DNA of 64,000 bases from contig ML133365.1 in the NCBI GenBank assembly GCA_003864495.1, positions 2,611,856 to 2,675,855 of the forward strand, in the 5' to 3' direction. The notes under the pieces were generated by a model. It was not told the origin of the DNA, made no database searches, and was given only the letters and a program-made list of their open reading frames with translations. Position numbers and translations under genes: made by a program. The stretch comes from Nemopilema nomurai (lineage: Eukaryota; Cnidaria; Scyphozoa; Rhizostomeae; Rhizostomatidae). Shown here piece after piece: positions 11,801 through 24,813 of the stretch (position 1 is the first letter of the stretch; each line of letters begins with the position of its first letter).

Positions 11801-13977
11801 TGCACTTTTCTGCAGCTCCTGTTTGATGCGAAATTTTAATGCATTGGAATAACAACACTCCTAAGTTTGCAATGGTCGCTTACAACAGAAAAGGCCCTAG
11901 GTAATCGTCACTTTTAGCATCCAGTACGATTGCAAACCGAACGCCAATATTCTATTTCAAGGGGCCAATGTGCTATTTTGGGACGCCATTACGCTATTCC
12001 AGGACGCCAATTGCGTTAGGGTAAGCATTTCCGTCCTGCTTTTGATAGAAAGAAGGAGGAAAGAAGGAAAGAAAGAAGGGGAAAAGGGAACAAAAGAAAT
12101 CATTTTGCCACCCTGGCCCTCCAATTTTGAATATTTAGAAATCCTCATATACCTGATCAAGTGCAATCTTGAGTTCAGCTGATTTCTGGTTGCCGACGAG
12201 GACCAAGTCACGTGATGCATCGTGCAGACTTAGATCGTTGAGATACAGGCCGATGTTGAACATGTGATCGAGGTCCTCTAAACTGCAAAATCACCGCAAA
12301 GTAAACTGACCTGTTGATTAACTAGGCAATCTTCTTACATGCTTAACTAGACAATCTCATTACATGCTCATTACATCTAAATTGAGCGATGGAGAGGAAT
12401 AGAATTTCACGAGCTTAAGGCGTCTCCTCATCTATTATAGCAGCATACTCACACAGGTGATGCCAGATACATGAAGGCATTCCACGTTGGCACATACTTC
12501 ATTTGTCCCTTAAGGTGCAAGAAGCAGACACCTTCGCCCTCGCTGTTCTCGTAAACATCACTGCTATTCACTACCGGAATGCGAGCAGTCAACTCAAAAG
12601 CACAGTTGGGATGTGAAAGGATCTATGGCGAGAATTGTAAGCGCTAATGCAATGAGCCGGCTAGCCTCCGTAGACAGTAACTAAAAAAAGGTTTGGATTA
12701 AAGATGGTGCTAGCAGGAACGGCCAGAAGACATCTGAGACGATGGGTGGCTTGATAACAATCGCATGAACACAGTGAGAAGATATGTCAATACAAGAGAA
12801 TTGATTCCACAGTTCTATTATCCATAATGTCAGTGGTACCTGCAATCCAAGATGCCTTTGAGGGACAATTTGCAAAAAGATATGTAATTAAACGGTCAAT
12901 AATTTCCCGGATGAAATTTTGTTGCGGAATACAGTGTCACTTTTACTCTAGGGATGGCAAAGAAGAGAGAATGACTTTTTTACTAGTTGTACTTCTTCAA
13001 GAGTGTTAGTTCTCCATTTGCTATGAAACAGTGTTTATAACCAAATTAAGCACTTTCTATATCAGCATGCATTCATACCAAGCATAGCGCAGCTGCATAG
13101 TGATAAACTTATTAGAGCTAATAAAATCATTTCGCGTTTTCATGTGTCCGTCTTTTATCCTAGTTCATGTCAAAATCTGAGAAATAGCGGAAGTACTCAC
13201 ATTTTCCCAATCGAATGGGATCGCTGGTCGCGTTAAATCAAAAATTTCGTTAACAAACTTGTCGTGAATGTTTGGCAAAACCTTGACAAGCGATTCACCA
13301 ATTCCAAACATCTTCATATCTTCTCGGAACAGCAGGTGAAAAGGAAACATTCCGAGAATAAGTTCTGTGGAGATTGTCGAGCAAATTTCGTTAACACCAG
13401 TTGAGACTTTCCTTCCCTCCACTCTGTTCAGAAAATGAAGCCTAATAACGGCATGGGTTCCTTCTTCGTCCTCCTCCTTCTTCTCGACTTCTGCTGTGAT
13501 ATTCATGTTGAAAAGGTACAGCGCCATTTCCTCGAGTTGACCGCAAACGTAGGACGCGTAGCCGTTCCTCTTCGAGCGGTAGTGCAGCCGAAGCCCGTCT
13601 TCCGTCTCCTCGTCGCAGTAAAAGCTCGGCGTGCGCATCCCAGGGTAGGAGAAGCGCAGGCTATCGTGCATGTAGTCTAGGCCATTGACGAACTCTTTCA
13701 GGTTTCTCCCAACTGTTTTCAGCATCTTATGATACCCGTATTCACCACAAACGCGCGGAAACTTCAGGCCCATGCCGTGAAGGATGCCGTCCTTCGGCCA
13801 GCCAGTCACCTTGGCGGCCGCTTCCGCGAGCTGCATCAGCTCATCATCATTGTATCGTTTGTGCACGCAGTAAACGTACTCCTGCAGGCCAGCTTCCTTG
13901 CGAATTATGTTGTATACTTCTTCTCCAAACTCATTCAGCAGAAAAGCTTGCAAGTTGTGCAGGATTAAACCATACAT
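8880..13977 (-). CDS. Gyc88E: Atypical soluble guanylate cyclase with H-NOX sensor
   Basis: Cytosolic cyclase that makes cGMP from GTP when its haem senses gas (O2 or NO). Coding exons, high to low: 13201-13977, 12453-12622, 12153-12282, 11672-11818, 11091-11237, 10603-10762, 9982-10091, 9710-9799, 8880-9359. They join in frame to 736 residues. Start MYGL is typical of the family; an in-frame stop lies just upstream. H-NOX is residues 1-180 with haem-ligand His104 and the YRSKR haem-propionate motif at 133-137. The H-NOX-associated domain and coiled coil run to about 400, then the catalytic domain (about 410-590). Asp419 and Asp463 are the metal ligands, Glu459 and Cys530 select guanine, and Asn537 and Arg541 are present, so it should be active, even as a homodimer. 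The 140-residue tail is acidic and not recognised. The H-NOX resembles Drosophila Gyc88E more than vertebrate beta-1. The distal-pocket residue deciding O2 against NO preference was not determined. Confidence 0.95.
9606..9713. repeat. 37-bp tandem repeat (3 copies) over a cyclase splice donor
   Basis: Three diverged copies start at 9606, 9643 and 9680 in the eighth cyclase intron. The last copy overlaps the donor site of exon 9710-9799. On the minus strand each copy carries GTAATG or GTAGTG. Confidence 0.8.
11521..11622. repeat. 15-bp minisatellite in cyclase intron
   Basis: Seven copies, the last truncated, of CGTTGGATCCTGATT lie in the intron between exons 11672-11818 and 11091-11237. Copies are nearly identical and each carries a BamHI site (GGATCC). 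Confidence 0.95.
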
Positions 13978-16900
13978 TCTTGCTGCCACATAAACTTACT
14001 TCAGGAAGTTTGCCTTGACATGTTTGAAAATCTTGTCTGGTTTGGGAACCCTTTAAAATCTGAAAAAATTTTCAAAGTTCTATTTTAGTGAAACGTCAAA
14101 ACATCGAATGGATTTTGAGAGGGCTGCATTGTGAAATGTACTGCTTGCACCTACGCAATTCTTAGTGAATTCTTGAATCCTGGATGATCACATGGATGAA
14201 GCTGATCCTTGACCCATTCAAGTATTTTCGAGCAACAGGCGATTAGAACTTTTCTCATCAAGATATGCTTGCTATTAACTCCATTCGTATCACTTCACAC
14301 CATTTGATAAACCTGGATGACAACAACATGAGGCGTCATAAGCTGAGATCTCGTGACTTTCTCTTTGTCGTGCTTATTTCTGACTTTCAACAGCAACTCA
14401 CTGGACTGTCCATTTCATCTAGTTCGCGACTAGGCCTCTTTTCAGAAATCAGCTTTCTAGCTAAAGAAAATTGTTGAAACCCTCCTTGCCCTATTACTAA
14501 GCCGCCCTATTCTACGTAGAAAAGATGGTTCAATCAACTGGTTGTTCTGTAAAGAGTGTGCCAAGTCGTTAACCTATTGTCAATAGCCTTCAGGAGTTGT
14601 CCTGGTATAAACAAGACATCGAGCAAAAGCGTTCCCTGTCAAGATTGGAAATGCTAGCTAGGTTCGTTTATTCCAAACCGTGACAAATGACAGGAGAAAT
14701 GTTCATAATTGTCTAAGCAACTAACGAAATCTATCGTAGTTGGTAAACCAAGGAGATAATTACCATGAGCAAACCTATACATATTGCTGACAATTTTTGA
14801 ACCTTTTATTTCAAAAGTTTTCATTTAAAAGGGAAAAAGTTTCCTCGCAGCCATGAGAAACCTCAAGCATCACTCACTGGTTCATCAAGACTTCAGAACC
14901 GAATCGCGTGCCCAGGCCAAAAGAAAGGGAGCGTCCATAAACTTCAGTTCAACTGTTCACCAAGACACTCAAGATTAATTGCGGCTGCAAGGCCAAATAC
15001 AACAGTGCAGCCGGGGCTTTCTAACCCTACATTTGCATAATTCAAAGGCGCTGCTTTACAAAGTTAGATAAAAAAGCGAAAATGTAGCTTCTCGTATTTA
15101 GAAAGCAAAGTTACCACCAAAATAACTGCGGATGTTATTGTCGATTAACAGCTGGTTCAGACATGGTTGAAACTAACTATCAAAGGAGACGAACAATACA
15201 TAAACCATGAATGATGCAGTAAAAAATCAATTTGAAATAGATTAAGTTACCGACCGCAATGTCTGAAGGAGAGCTCTGTCGATGTACCTGCTTTAAAGCA
15301 CAAATCCTTATTTGCAATGGAAATTTGGTCAGCAGCCATATCATTTGAGCCTTTTATGGGGCGTGATCAGTGACACGACCCTATCGCGATTGTGATCACC
15401 AAATCTGATTCTAGAGGAAAGATCTATCCGCCAGGAAAAGCAAGGTGCGTAAAGACAGCACAAAGCATATGATGAATTAATGATCATGCATTATAGTTTG
15501 CAGATAAACAACAGCGACTCACACGAAAACGGGTAAACAATGAGAGCATGTCGTGAGCCTGAATACCGAATTTCAGTATGCAGGAATACTTACATTAAAA
15601 GGCGGCCAAATTTGATTGGTGTCTACATTAAAGTCAAATGGAAGCTGGAAGGGTGCCGGTGCTTTTGTGTCAGGATCATTATCTTGCACTACACAGCGGA
15701 CTTCGCAAAACAAGCTTATCACGGTCATAGACAAATACAATAGGAATCAACATTTATGTGCATGGTGAAGTCTTATATTCTTTCAAAAAACAAAGAGATT
15801 GGGCAATCACTTCTGCTAAAGGGTATTAATACGAGAAGAGACGACAATGAGAAGATTACTGAACTCCTTTCTTTACTAGAACTAATTAGACAATCCGTTG
15901 TCTGGTTGTCATGACAAACATGTCCTTCATAGGGGGTTTGAAACTCCCAGTGGCTTGGCAGCTTTGATAGCTATTGCAATTTGCTCCTTTGCTTCAGAAA
16001 ACATGAGGCCCATAAGTTTAAAGTCCGCGTGTATTCAATGTGATTTTGAAAGATCTCTAATGCCAACCTGAAGCAATGGAAGTCAACCTCTCTAACCTTA
16101 CGCCTTACGCAAAGTGCACTGGGACCAACGAGTTATCGGTTGTGCTGTCTTGCGCTGAAAAAGGGTCAGACATTTCGAGCCTCTTCTGACAAGTCTGCCC
16201 ACAAGATGCCAATTTTTAACGAATGCCCTGATCCTTCATCACTGTTAAATTTCGTTTTCTACTTGTCCAATAAATCACTTCAATTTCAACAAGAAGAGAG
16301 AGTCAGGACATACGACAAAGCGTTCAAAAGATTTCCAAGATTATACATGCCTAAAATCCTTACCCCAGAACAAGCCCTTTGCTACATATTACTACATTTA
16401 GCTTGGATTTCTTTCCTTTTAGTGTATAGTTACATTACAGCGTAATGTGTAGATTCAACTTACAAAGTAATAAGCAAAAAGAAAAAATCTTCCTTGGAGA
16501 AAATATCAACATAGTAACATATAACACAATATATTTACAAAAAGTGCAAATTTCCATAAAGAATGAACAATTGTTCGTAGTTTTGTACTCGTTATGGTTC
16601 TTCGTCCTTTTCTGCTGTAGCAGGCTCTAAAATCAAATGAGAATGGCAGTCAAATCGGAAGGCATCGCAACACTAAACTTTTCGGCTGTTAGCAAATGAC
16701 GAGTAACACTTCTACCTAATGCAGCTAGCAACCTTAGACATCAACGAGATGGTATTCAAAAGTCATGAAGACAGTTTGATAATGCTTCTCTAGTATTCTC
16801 GTCATTTTCGTTTTTTTCGTTTGTTCTTTTCGCTCTTTATCTTCTTGTGCTGGACAAGTTTATTTTTATACTCATAACATAACATTCGCCCCTTAGTTTT

Positions 16901-18639
16901 ACTTTATACAATAGCCTGTGACTTTTTCTAACTTTTGGACATACTTTACGTCTTGATTATGTAACTAAAGGATAAATAAGAGCTTATGTAACTGTTATTT
17001 TGTTCTACACATGGCCATAAGATTAGATAATAGAGGCACTTCTACACATTAGATAATAGAGACTCAATGCTAGAGCAAAGTTAGCATTATGTTGCAAAAT
17101 AACAGTAGTTAACAGGATTTAAAAGAAATTTAATAGATTATTATTATAGTAACTTAATGCAACAAGCCAGGATAAAAATTTCCTTGACAAAAAATGTGCT
17201 CTCAAGAAAATTTAGAAATTTTTGACATTAAATTAATGACTAGGACAGAAAACGAGTGTTCATTAAAGAAACGATAAAAAAGTATAACTTATTTTTCTAA
17301 GAATAAAGTAGCTCTAAGATATGGCTATCCAGACATTGTTGAGGAACACTTTTTGGCTATACGTAACTTATAAATCAATTATGAATCTGCTTAAAGAAAG
17401 TGGACGTTTCTTAAAGCTTCGAAGCACTAAGCTAAGATTAGTGGGACTTCAGATATGGAAAATATGCAAAAATTAATATATTTAAGAGGTTTTGGTTGAT
17501 CCGGAATCAAAGGCCTAGATTTCTGCTGTGTTTAGAGATGCGAAAATGGATGGGCTAGGACTTCAAAGCATTGAGAACGAATGCAGACTTGCACGTATGA
17601 CATTCCGCACCAAGGACATTTCTAGCCACTCTCTACCCGCATCTGTTCAAGAACAGCGGGTTGGCATAGAAGCAAATCAAAGGAAAAATAGAATCATTCT
17701 TTTATAAAAGCCTTTGTCAAAACGACTTACAAAGCATAGATTCGTGACAACAGAAAAACGAAGGGAACCAAGACTGTTTGTTTGTTTAAGGCAGATACAA
17801 GGCCGCAAAAAGTCATAGATAGAGTGAGTTTATTTTTGCATGCCAAGCAACACCTTTGAGCTGTTTAGTCAAACGCAAATTTCATTCTTAGAAAAAACAT
17901 TTAGTTATTTTGGCACAGGGACCCTGTTCATGATATTTGCTTGCTCATGACCATGCACTATGACCGTTTTAGTGCAGAATTCGGCTGCTTTATCTCAACC
18001 ATGTCTATATTCGTGTACACCGATATACTCAAAAGAAGTCAAGACGGTCAAGAAAAGATCCTTTTAGATGTTACATGCAGTCGAACTTCAAAGATGGTCT
18101 GAAGCAATTACATTTCAAAACTATGCAATGGATAGTTTGAGCTGCTTGTGCTATGCAAATGAAATGGTAAAGAATTTCAAGCTCAGAGTTTCATGCCAAA
18201 TGCGGTCATTGAGTAGATCAAGGAGCTGTCAATCAAGTCATATCAATATGCATAGAATGCAAAAGAAAACAGATATAAATATGAGGCCAAACACCACTGA
18301 GAGTACAAAATCATAACTTTATTTCAAAAAAGGTCTAGAGTAATATTGAGTAAAGAAAAGAAAAATCACCAAAGAATTTGTTTATTACAATGTGTATTAA
18401 AGCTGAGGATTTGATTCACCAATTCAACCAGGGGTTAAACTGTCAAGAGAGCAGGCCATTAACAAACTGCTAGACAATTAAAAGGGTCTCTCTCAAAAAC
18501 CTAAATCTTAATCAGTTATTGGTTTTTCCTGATTTCCCTAAAAATTCGATGAGCTTGTAGCAACACCCTAATCATCAACAAACCTCCTTGCAACACAATA
18601 AAATACGCATGTTTTGGGAGAAAACCCAGAGTAACTCAC
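13978..18639. other. Gene-poor stretch, nothing recognised
   Basis: Between the cyclase start and the last located DYDC exon. It should hold the cyclase promoter and 5' UTR at the left and the missing terminal DYDC exon at the right, but I could pick out neither. Open frames at 16140-16445 and 18068-18316 have no recognisable similarity. A T-rich tract occurs at 16800-16880. Confidence 0.4.
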
Positions 18640-21600
18640 CTGGCTCCTTTAAAGGCTCCTCCGGCTGCTGCTCACCCACTGTCTCTGTGCTGATGCTTTC
18701 TTTGGCCACTTCACCTAAAAATGACAATAGCAGTTGTTCCACTTTGTTGATAAAATACTAAAAAATTGTAACTTTTGATGGACTGATGTTTACAGAAAAC
18801 AAACAAAAAAGACAGAATCTGTGTAAAATATGCTGAGAAATGCAGTCTTTTGGCATTTGGACTTAAAATAATACAAATGCAATAATGTTTAAAGAATGAG
18901 TGAGTGAACCAATGACAAGTCCAATGAACAGATGAATTCAGTATCATGCAAATAAGAATGAATTCTATTTTTTCATTAAGTTGGGCCTCATTCATGTCTA
19001 TAAGATGTATGCATTGTGCATTTGGCCATGCATTCAGCCTTGTCTATAAATGAATGGTCCATATGCATTGAATGCAATTTTGGGCCATGCAAATAAATAC
19101 AAAACTAAATACAAAACTAAATACAGAACTAAGAATTATTTACAAAATTATTTTGAAAACAAATTTAGAAGCATGAATCAGAGTGCATGGCAACAAATTT
19201 AGAAGCATGGCATTTTTAATATGCTTTTTGAAGATTTCATAAGATTTTGATGATTTGACTTTCACAGAAAGATTGTTCCATAATTTAGCACCCTTATATG
19301 AAAAGCATTTCTGACCGAAAGCTGATTTGTGATGAGGAACGACTAAATCTGCTTTAGTATTACAAAGTTCTCTCTTGCATGTATCCGACAGCCTGACAAA
19401 CATATGCAAGCAGTTTTTCATTGCATTACAATTTAGACTATCAGACTAGCCCAGCTAGCTACACAAAATGACATTCATCCAGGTAAACCAGCAATTACTT
19501 TTCCAAATCTAAATGTGTTTTCTAGGCTTGCAATAGAAAATAAAATGATAAGCATATTAGACATATTGCAACTTGGCCCCCTTTACCATGTTAAAGTGTA
19601 AGTACATCTACAATTAATTTAATTGATCAGGTCTTTAAAAGTTTCATGTCTGGGTCATGAAACATGTTTTTCCAGACATGAACTTAATATTCCTTCTTTA
19701 ACATAGCAGTGCAATCAACCCTGTTACAGAAACAGTATTACAGAGTCTTTAGAAAAAAATCTGCAGAAATGCAAGCTCCTTTCCAAAATGTACCATGATA
19801 ATGTGGCAAATTATACAAACTATATGATACCATTTTCAGGTTTCTTCTCCTCTTCGTCACCTTCTGCAACAGTTGGTAAAGCATCTGCTTCAGCATTGAC
19901 CACAAGACTAGGCTCATCTTCTGCCTGGGGTGGTTCTGCAGCAGCTCTTTCAAGAGCTTCTTGTTCTGCAATCAATCTTTGTTCCTCCTCCATAGCTATC
20001 TGCCTTTGTAATTCTATTTCATATTCCTCTCTCTCCTTCTTAAGTTGAGCCAGCTCTTCATTTTTCTAGTAAATACATATATTGAATATTTGAGAAGTAA
20101 TAAACAGTGATGTGATCAAGTCAATTTGAGATCAATATTCTTAATTTTTAGACTGGGAGCAAATTTTTGGTATATTAGTTCACCAAATTTTGAACTACTC
20201 AAAAACAATCTAGTTGGAAGAGGGAGGTGTAGACTTATTGAGGTCCTACCCCAGAAAAAATAGGTTTTTTAATGAATTAAAGTCTAACACTTCCGAAAAA
20301 TTATGTATAAGCTACCTTTTCTTCACCTACAAAAAGGGAGAGGGCAGTATTAGCAAGAATCGAAGATTCTTATTCCTTTTTCACATACACTTTGTTCTTT
20401 TTAAAGAAAATTCATTGAAAAACCAGCGTAATCTGACAACGAAAATAGCATCATTGGTCTTATAGCAGGCTTAGGGATCTCTATGGGCAAAGGCTGTATA
20501 GATACAGATGGTGCACAGCCCTTGCTGTATCTTCACCTCAAGGGCGCAGTCTAAGAGTCACAATTCCAATACCATGGCCAGCAAATGCGCACACAGAGCA
20601 TGGAGTCATGACTAACATCATTGCTGCTGGCCAAGATAGCCAAGAGTCCTTTCCTAATTGCCACTAGCTTATTAGGGTATCAGGATCGCAAATTGACAAG
20701 CTGATTTTAGAAAAATTCAGTGTAAAGTAGTATGCGCCTACCAATTCAACACTTGGACTTGTCAATTCGTGCTTGTTTACTCTTTTATACAATGTTCCTT
20801 CTTTTATTCTTAAAAACATAATCTGGAAAATGCCTGTTTAGGAACTTCATTTTTTGCCTTGAAAATAATTTGAATAACCAAAGTTTTAAAGCTTGCCTTT
20901 GATAATTCACCAAAGATGATACATGGCCAACAAAATTATATATTCCTCTCTATGGCTCCTTAAATCTATGGAAATATCTCATATGTAGTTTGGACATGGA
21001 CTTTCTTCTGTTTTTAGGCCAAGCCCCTGTCAGTGAGTTAACCAATTTTGAGTTGACAAAATTGAGAAAAATATTCCTGCTACACTCACTTCCTAAGGTT
21101 TGATCCACTTTGATAAGACACAGAATGAAGTCATTAGCAAGTGGAAGATTGGTGTTGTGTTGACATAAAATGGCGATACTGGCAACAAAATGAGAAATCC
21201 AAAACTTATACCATGAAAGACAACATGTTTTGTTTAATGTTAGGATAAGCCAAGGCCCCAATGTGGAGCCAGACAAAAGTTTAGTGACATCACAGCATGG
21301 GGAATGAGAAACTAATATTGAGGTCATTGCCCACAAAATTAAATTGCTATCAGCAGCACTATATGATTTGTCAACACTCTTCTGTCAGAACAAATCAAAT
21401 ACAAGTTATGTTGATTTTCATATTTGAATAAATATTGAGCCCGCAATGCGCCTTTGCTACTGCTCCAATGCAGTACAAAACAGCCAAAAGAGCTTACAAA
21501 TTTAAAGTGTTTTTTGGACATAGAGTGGTATGAGACTCGTACAGTTCATACCATTGCACACCTCCTGGGCGCATATTATAAAAGCATGTCATTAGGTAGG

Positions 21601-22278
21601 GACACCAAGTTTACAAAGTTTATCATATTAATAAACAGACACGTTGACAAAAACTTCCAAAAACAGTTTTCAAGAGTTACCAAAAATCACTTGAGCTCAA
21701 ATAAGTAGCTGAAAAACTTAAGAGCCACAGAAAGCTGATTTAGATTGCAACACTGTAAAGACTTCTTGCATACATAAACAAGATGGCAATTGAATTATTA
21801 GCCATTATTGAAACCAACTAAATTGGCTACTAAATTCAATATAGAATATCAGTTAAATTTGGCTTTTCATTATGGCAGACAAACTTTATACACTTGATGT
21901 TTAAGTTGCTAATATGATTTACATGTACCTATATGATAACGCTGGTTTCGTCATCTGCATCAATAAAAAGGATTGGATAAAACAGAAAAAATATTCGGCT
22001 CAGAAATTTACAAAGCTAAAAAGTACTTGGCATTCAAAATATCTAAATAACTAGCACAACGGGACAACAGTAACGAGAGTGGCATTAAATATCATGACAT
22101 GTGATGTGTGGTGGCTGAACCAAACAAGTACCTTTTTCGTGTATTCCTTGTTTTCGACATATTTTCTTAACCATGAAGCCAGATACTCGATAGGGTCACT
22201 AGGCCTCTTTTGGGATATTTCAACAAGTCCTCTTGTAAGTGCGTCGCCAAGGTGCATTTTGAGATACTCCGAGTCCAT
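18640..22278 (-). CDS. DYDC1: DPY30-domain protein, DYDC1/2-like (3' end missing)
   Basis: Three exons join in frame: 22132-22278, 19831-20065 and 18640-18714, all with GT-AG borders. The start is the ATG at 22278 (MDSEYLK). The open frame runs further upstream but without family similarity, so I treat that as 5' UTR. Residues 1-49 form the DPY30 dimerisation motif, including the family core RPSDPIEYLA. Residues 50-90 are a charged coiled coil rich in Glu and Arg, followed by an acidic Ala/Glu-rich region. The last donor (GTGAGT, phase 1) is strong, so at least one more exon must follow. The visible part is about 151 residues against roughly 175 for vertebrate DYDC proteins, so only a short tail is missing. 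In the family the DPY30 helices bind AKAP-type amphipathic helices, and the DYDC branch is linked to cilia and sperm. It starts head-to-head with LRMDA. Confidence 0.85.
19097..19136. repeat. Short tandem repeat, 13-bp unit x3
   Basis: Three near-identical copies of AAATACAAAACTA abut the LINE remnant at 19140 and may be the remains of its 3' tail. Confidence 0.6.
19140..19421 (-). pseudogene. LINE reverse-transcriptase C-terminal remnant
   Basis: An open frame of 93 codons in the DYDC intron between exons 19831-20065 and 18640-18714. It carries the block FGQKCFSYKGAKLWNNL followed by a FKKHIKN-type helix, typical of the extreme C-terminus of non-LTR retrotransposon polyproteins (CR1/L2/Jockey style). 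The reverse-transcriptase core is absent, so it is a 5'-truncated dead copy. It lies in the same orientation as the host gene. On the plus strand the short AAATACAAAACTA repeats lie directly beside it. Confidence 0.75.
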
Positions 22279-24414
22279 GTCTAACTTTCCCTTTTTTAGG
22301 TGACGACGACTGCAATCAAGATGGCGCCGTGTTTTGTTGCCATGAAAACAGAAACCTCGTACTTGGTAAGAGGCTACATCATCCGATGAGAAGCTCATTT
22401 ATCATTTTCTGCCCCATTCTCCACCTGAGTTGAAGGCTGGAGCCAGGTGGTAGCGACCACTTCTTATCTTCTCTTTTTCTCATTTTTCATTTTGATATTT
22501 ACACTTTTATTTGCACATTGATTTTTTAGTTTTTACTTTCAATGCCCAGAGAAACATCACAACCCAGGGCAGTGGGAAAGCGAAGACCAGATCGTTCCGG
22601 GATCTTCATCCTTACCAAACATTATTTAAGTTTCAATTACACAAAAAATGAAATTAGTTCTTCTGTTCTCCGATCCAGGAAATTTTTTAACTTCACATTT
22701 GGCAGAAATGGATCCTAGAAGAAATCTTCATGTTGAAATTTGTCTGTACCATAAGTTTGTAGGTGACGTACGTAGAGAAAAGTTCACTGCAGCCGCAAAT
22801 TGCGGACAGATCTAGAGAAAAACCTAAATATTTGAGACAAAGTAAGTCGTGACCGAACGGTCAAAACAACCTGATTTTTTAAGCATGAAATATGAAGATT
22901 TCAATTATGAGGTTCATTTTTATGGAAGACCCGTAGATATTGAGATACAAAATCGACGACGTCAAGTGTCAACCTGGATCGGAGAAAAAGTTGTCTCTTT
23001 TAACTTTGAAAGATATATACAAAATAGAAAAAGACAACAAAGATTAAATCGCTGCACAGAAACTACCATTATTATCAAGAGACAGAACAAATTCGAGTAG
23101 GGGTGTTTGCTCACGGTCCGTTGTACCGCTTGTTACTGGATTGTTCCGCTTGTTCCTCGTTTTACAATCGCCGACGCTTTGATGCCATTCGCTGTTTTCT
23201 GGGTTGGTCCTCCTGTCCTTTTATTACAAAATAACGCTATACCTTATAAAATGAGCGATGCAGCCCCTAACCTTGTGAAAGAGACCTTTTAGATGCAATT
23301 GATATTCAACATATCGCTCTAAATTTAGCAAGAAAGAAAAGAAATGAATTGCTGTGGATTAACTTAAAGGAGCTTCAGTTTTTGTTTTCACTATGAACAA
23401 ATATACCTAAGTACATTTCAATGCCATTACTAACATAAATAAGAAAATAATACATACTACACAACTACAACGCTTATCTGTTAGCATTAAATACATTACC
23501 AGTCACGGTATTTTAGAAAGTTTCATCCTAGATTATTTCAATTCTGTCTCTATATTTAGGATAAAAGTATATGATTTAAATTAAGAGAAAAGATCCCTTA
23601 GAATATTTAGAGGTTGGAGTTTTAGAGGACTGTATATGAAATCTATGGTTAGGCAATTCTCTGACACAAAGTATATGACACAATAAATAAAAAATGTTAT
23701 TTAAACCAGATGAAGAAATAAGTGCAGATTAGATCACACCTGAGAGATTTGTAGTTTTTTCTTTACATGGATGTTGTGATCACCTCATAAGTCATAAGAC
23801 TCTTCTTGAGGTCTCTTTCAACTCCTTCCTCTTCAAATAATTAACAACAACTGACAAAACATTTCATATAGCAATAATGAAGCAATACAACACCAAAACG
23901 AGGGTTGTTCTGTTTAAAACTTCCATGTTTAAAAATTTTTCTCGATCGTATTAGTGTCTTTATGCTTAAGACTAGTTATTCAAAGTATAATGCTGATAGT
24001 TATAAAGGAACTAGGAATCTGGAACTAGGGTTATTTCCAAATATCAATATCTAACATACAGTAGATTTACAGTTCGGAAAAAAACCTTAGGTTTCCTTGG
24101 AATTTTCATTATTCTACGCCCCCTCTAAAAAAACGTCCCTTATTTTTATCCCTGTAACGATCGTTGGTTTATGGGAATCTTTTAAGAGCTCCAATGCATA
24201 AATTGATAATTTGCCTTTTCTGTTAAATTTCTCAGTATTACTATCTGCATTTTGATTTTAGGTGTCTAACTTTCAATACTTATACACAAAAATCTAAACA
24301 GTTTTGTTCGATGGGTCACTTCGGCCATTGCAGTTCATGTCGACCGATTCAAGGTCTCTGTAAGGGACTCTCTTGACAACATTTTACCAAAAAGTTGTTT
24401 CACCCATGACTGGA
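22279..24414. other. Divergent region between DYDC and LRMDA, no gene proven
   Basis: Should contain the DYDC promoter and probably the missing first exon(s) of LRMDA. An 83-codon + strand frame at 22849-23100, with an internal ATG at 22885, is a possible LRMDA 5' exon. It has no clean donor in the required phase and I cannot support it. Confidence 0.35.
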
Positions 24415-24813
24415 TACCGTAAATCTTTGAATTGCCCCCCCCCTCGAAAAAGCCCCCCCTCGAATAAGCCCCGACCCTAGAACTAAAAATTTTCAATACG
24501 CCCCCCCCCCCTCGAATAAGCCCCCTCGGTTTGATGATTTTGACTCCTGAGGTTGCTTTTGGCATTTTAGTGAATTAACACAAACATTTATATTTTTGTT
24601 AATAATTTAATCAAATGTTACTTTATACTTAGGTTATTTTAGGTTATATTATGACAAGAAAGAACTTTCAAAAATTATCTTTTTATGTGGCATGTTTCAA
24701 GAAATTTTATAAGCCCCCCCCGTCGAATAAGCCTCCCCCCCTCGAATAAGCCCCCGTCCAAAAATATCAAAAATAAATAAGCCCCCAGGGGGCTAATTCG
24801 AGGATTTACGATA
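24415..24813. mobile_element. MITE with CGTAAATC terminal repeats and C-rich arms
   Basis: The left end begins TACCGTAAATCTTTGAATTG followed by a C run. The right end, read on the other strand, begins TATCGTAAATCCTCGAATTA followed by a C run. Inside, the motif CCCCCCTCGAATAAG recurs about five times, clustered near both ends around an AT-rich centre. There is no coding capacity. This is a non-autonomous terminal-inverted-repeat element of about 400 bp; TA at both ends may be part of the element or the target duplication. Confidence 0.8.

Noticed and set aside
20950..21336. 128-codon open frame on the minus strand inside a DYDC intron
   Set aside because: No similarity recognised and no splice context linking it to DYDC; treated as chance.
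22849..23100. 83-codon + strand frame as LRMDA exon 1
   Set aside because: Position is right, but no good donor ending in phase 0 is present and the sequence does not resemble known LRMDA N-termini.
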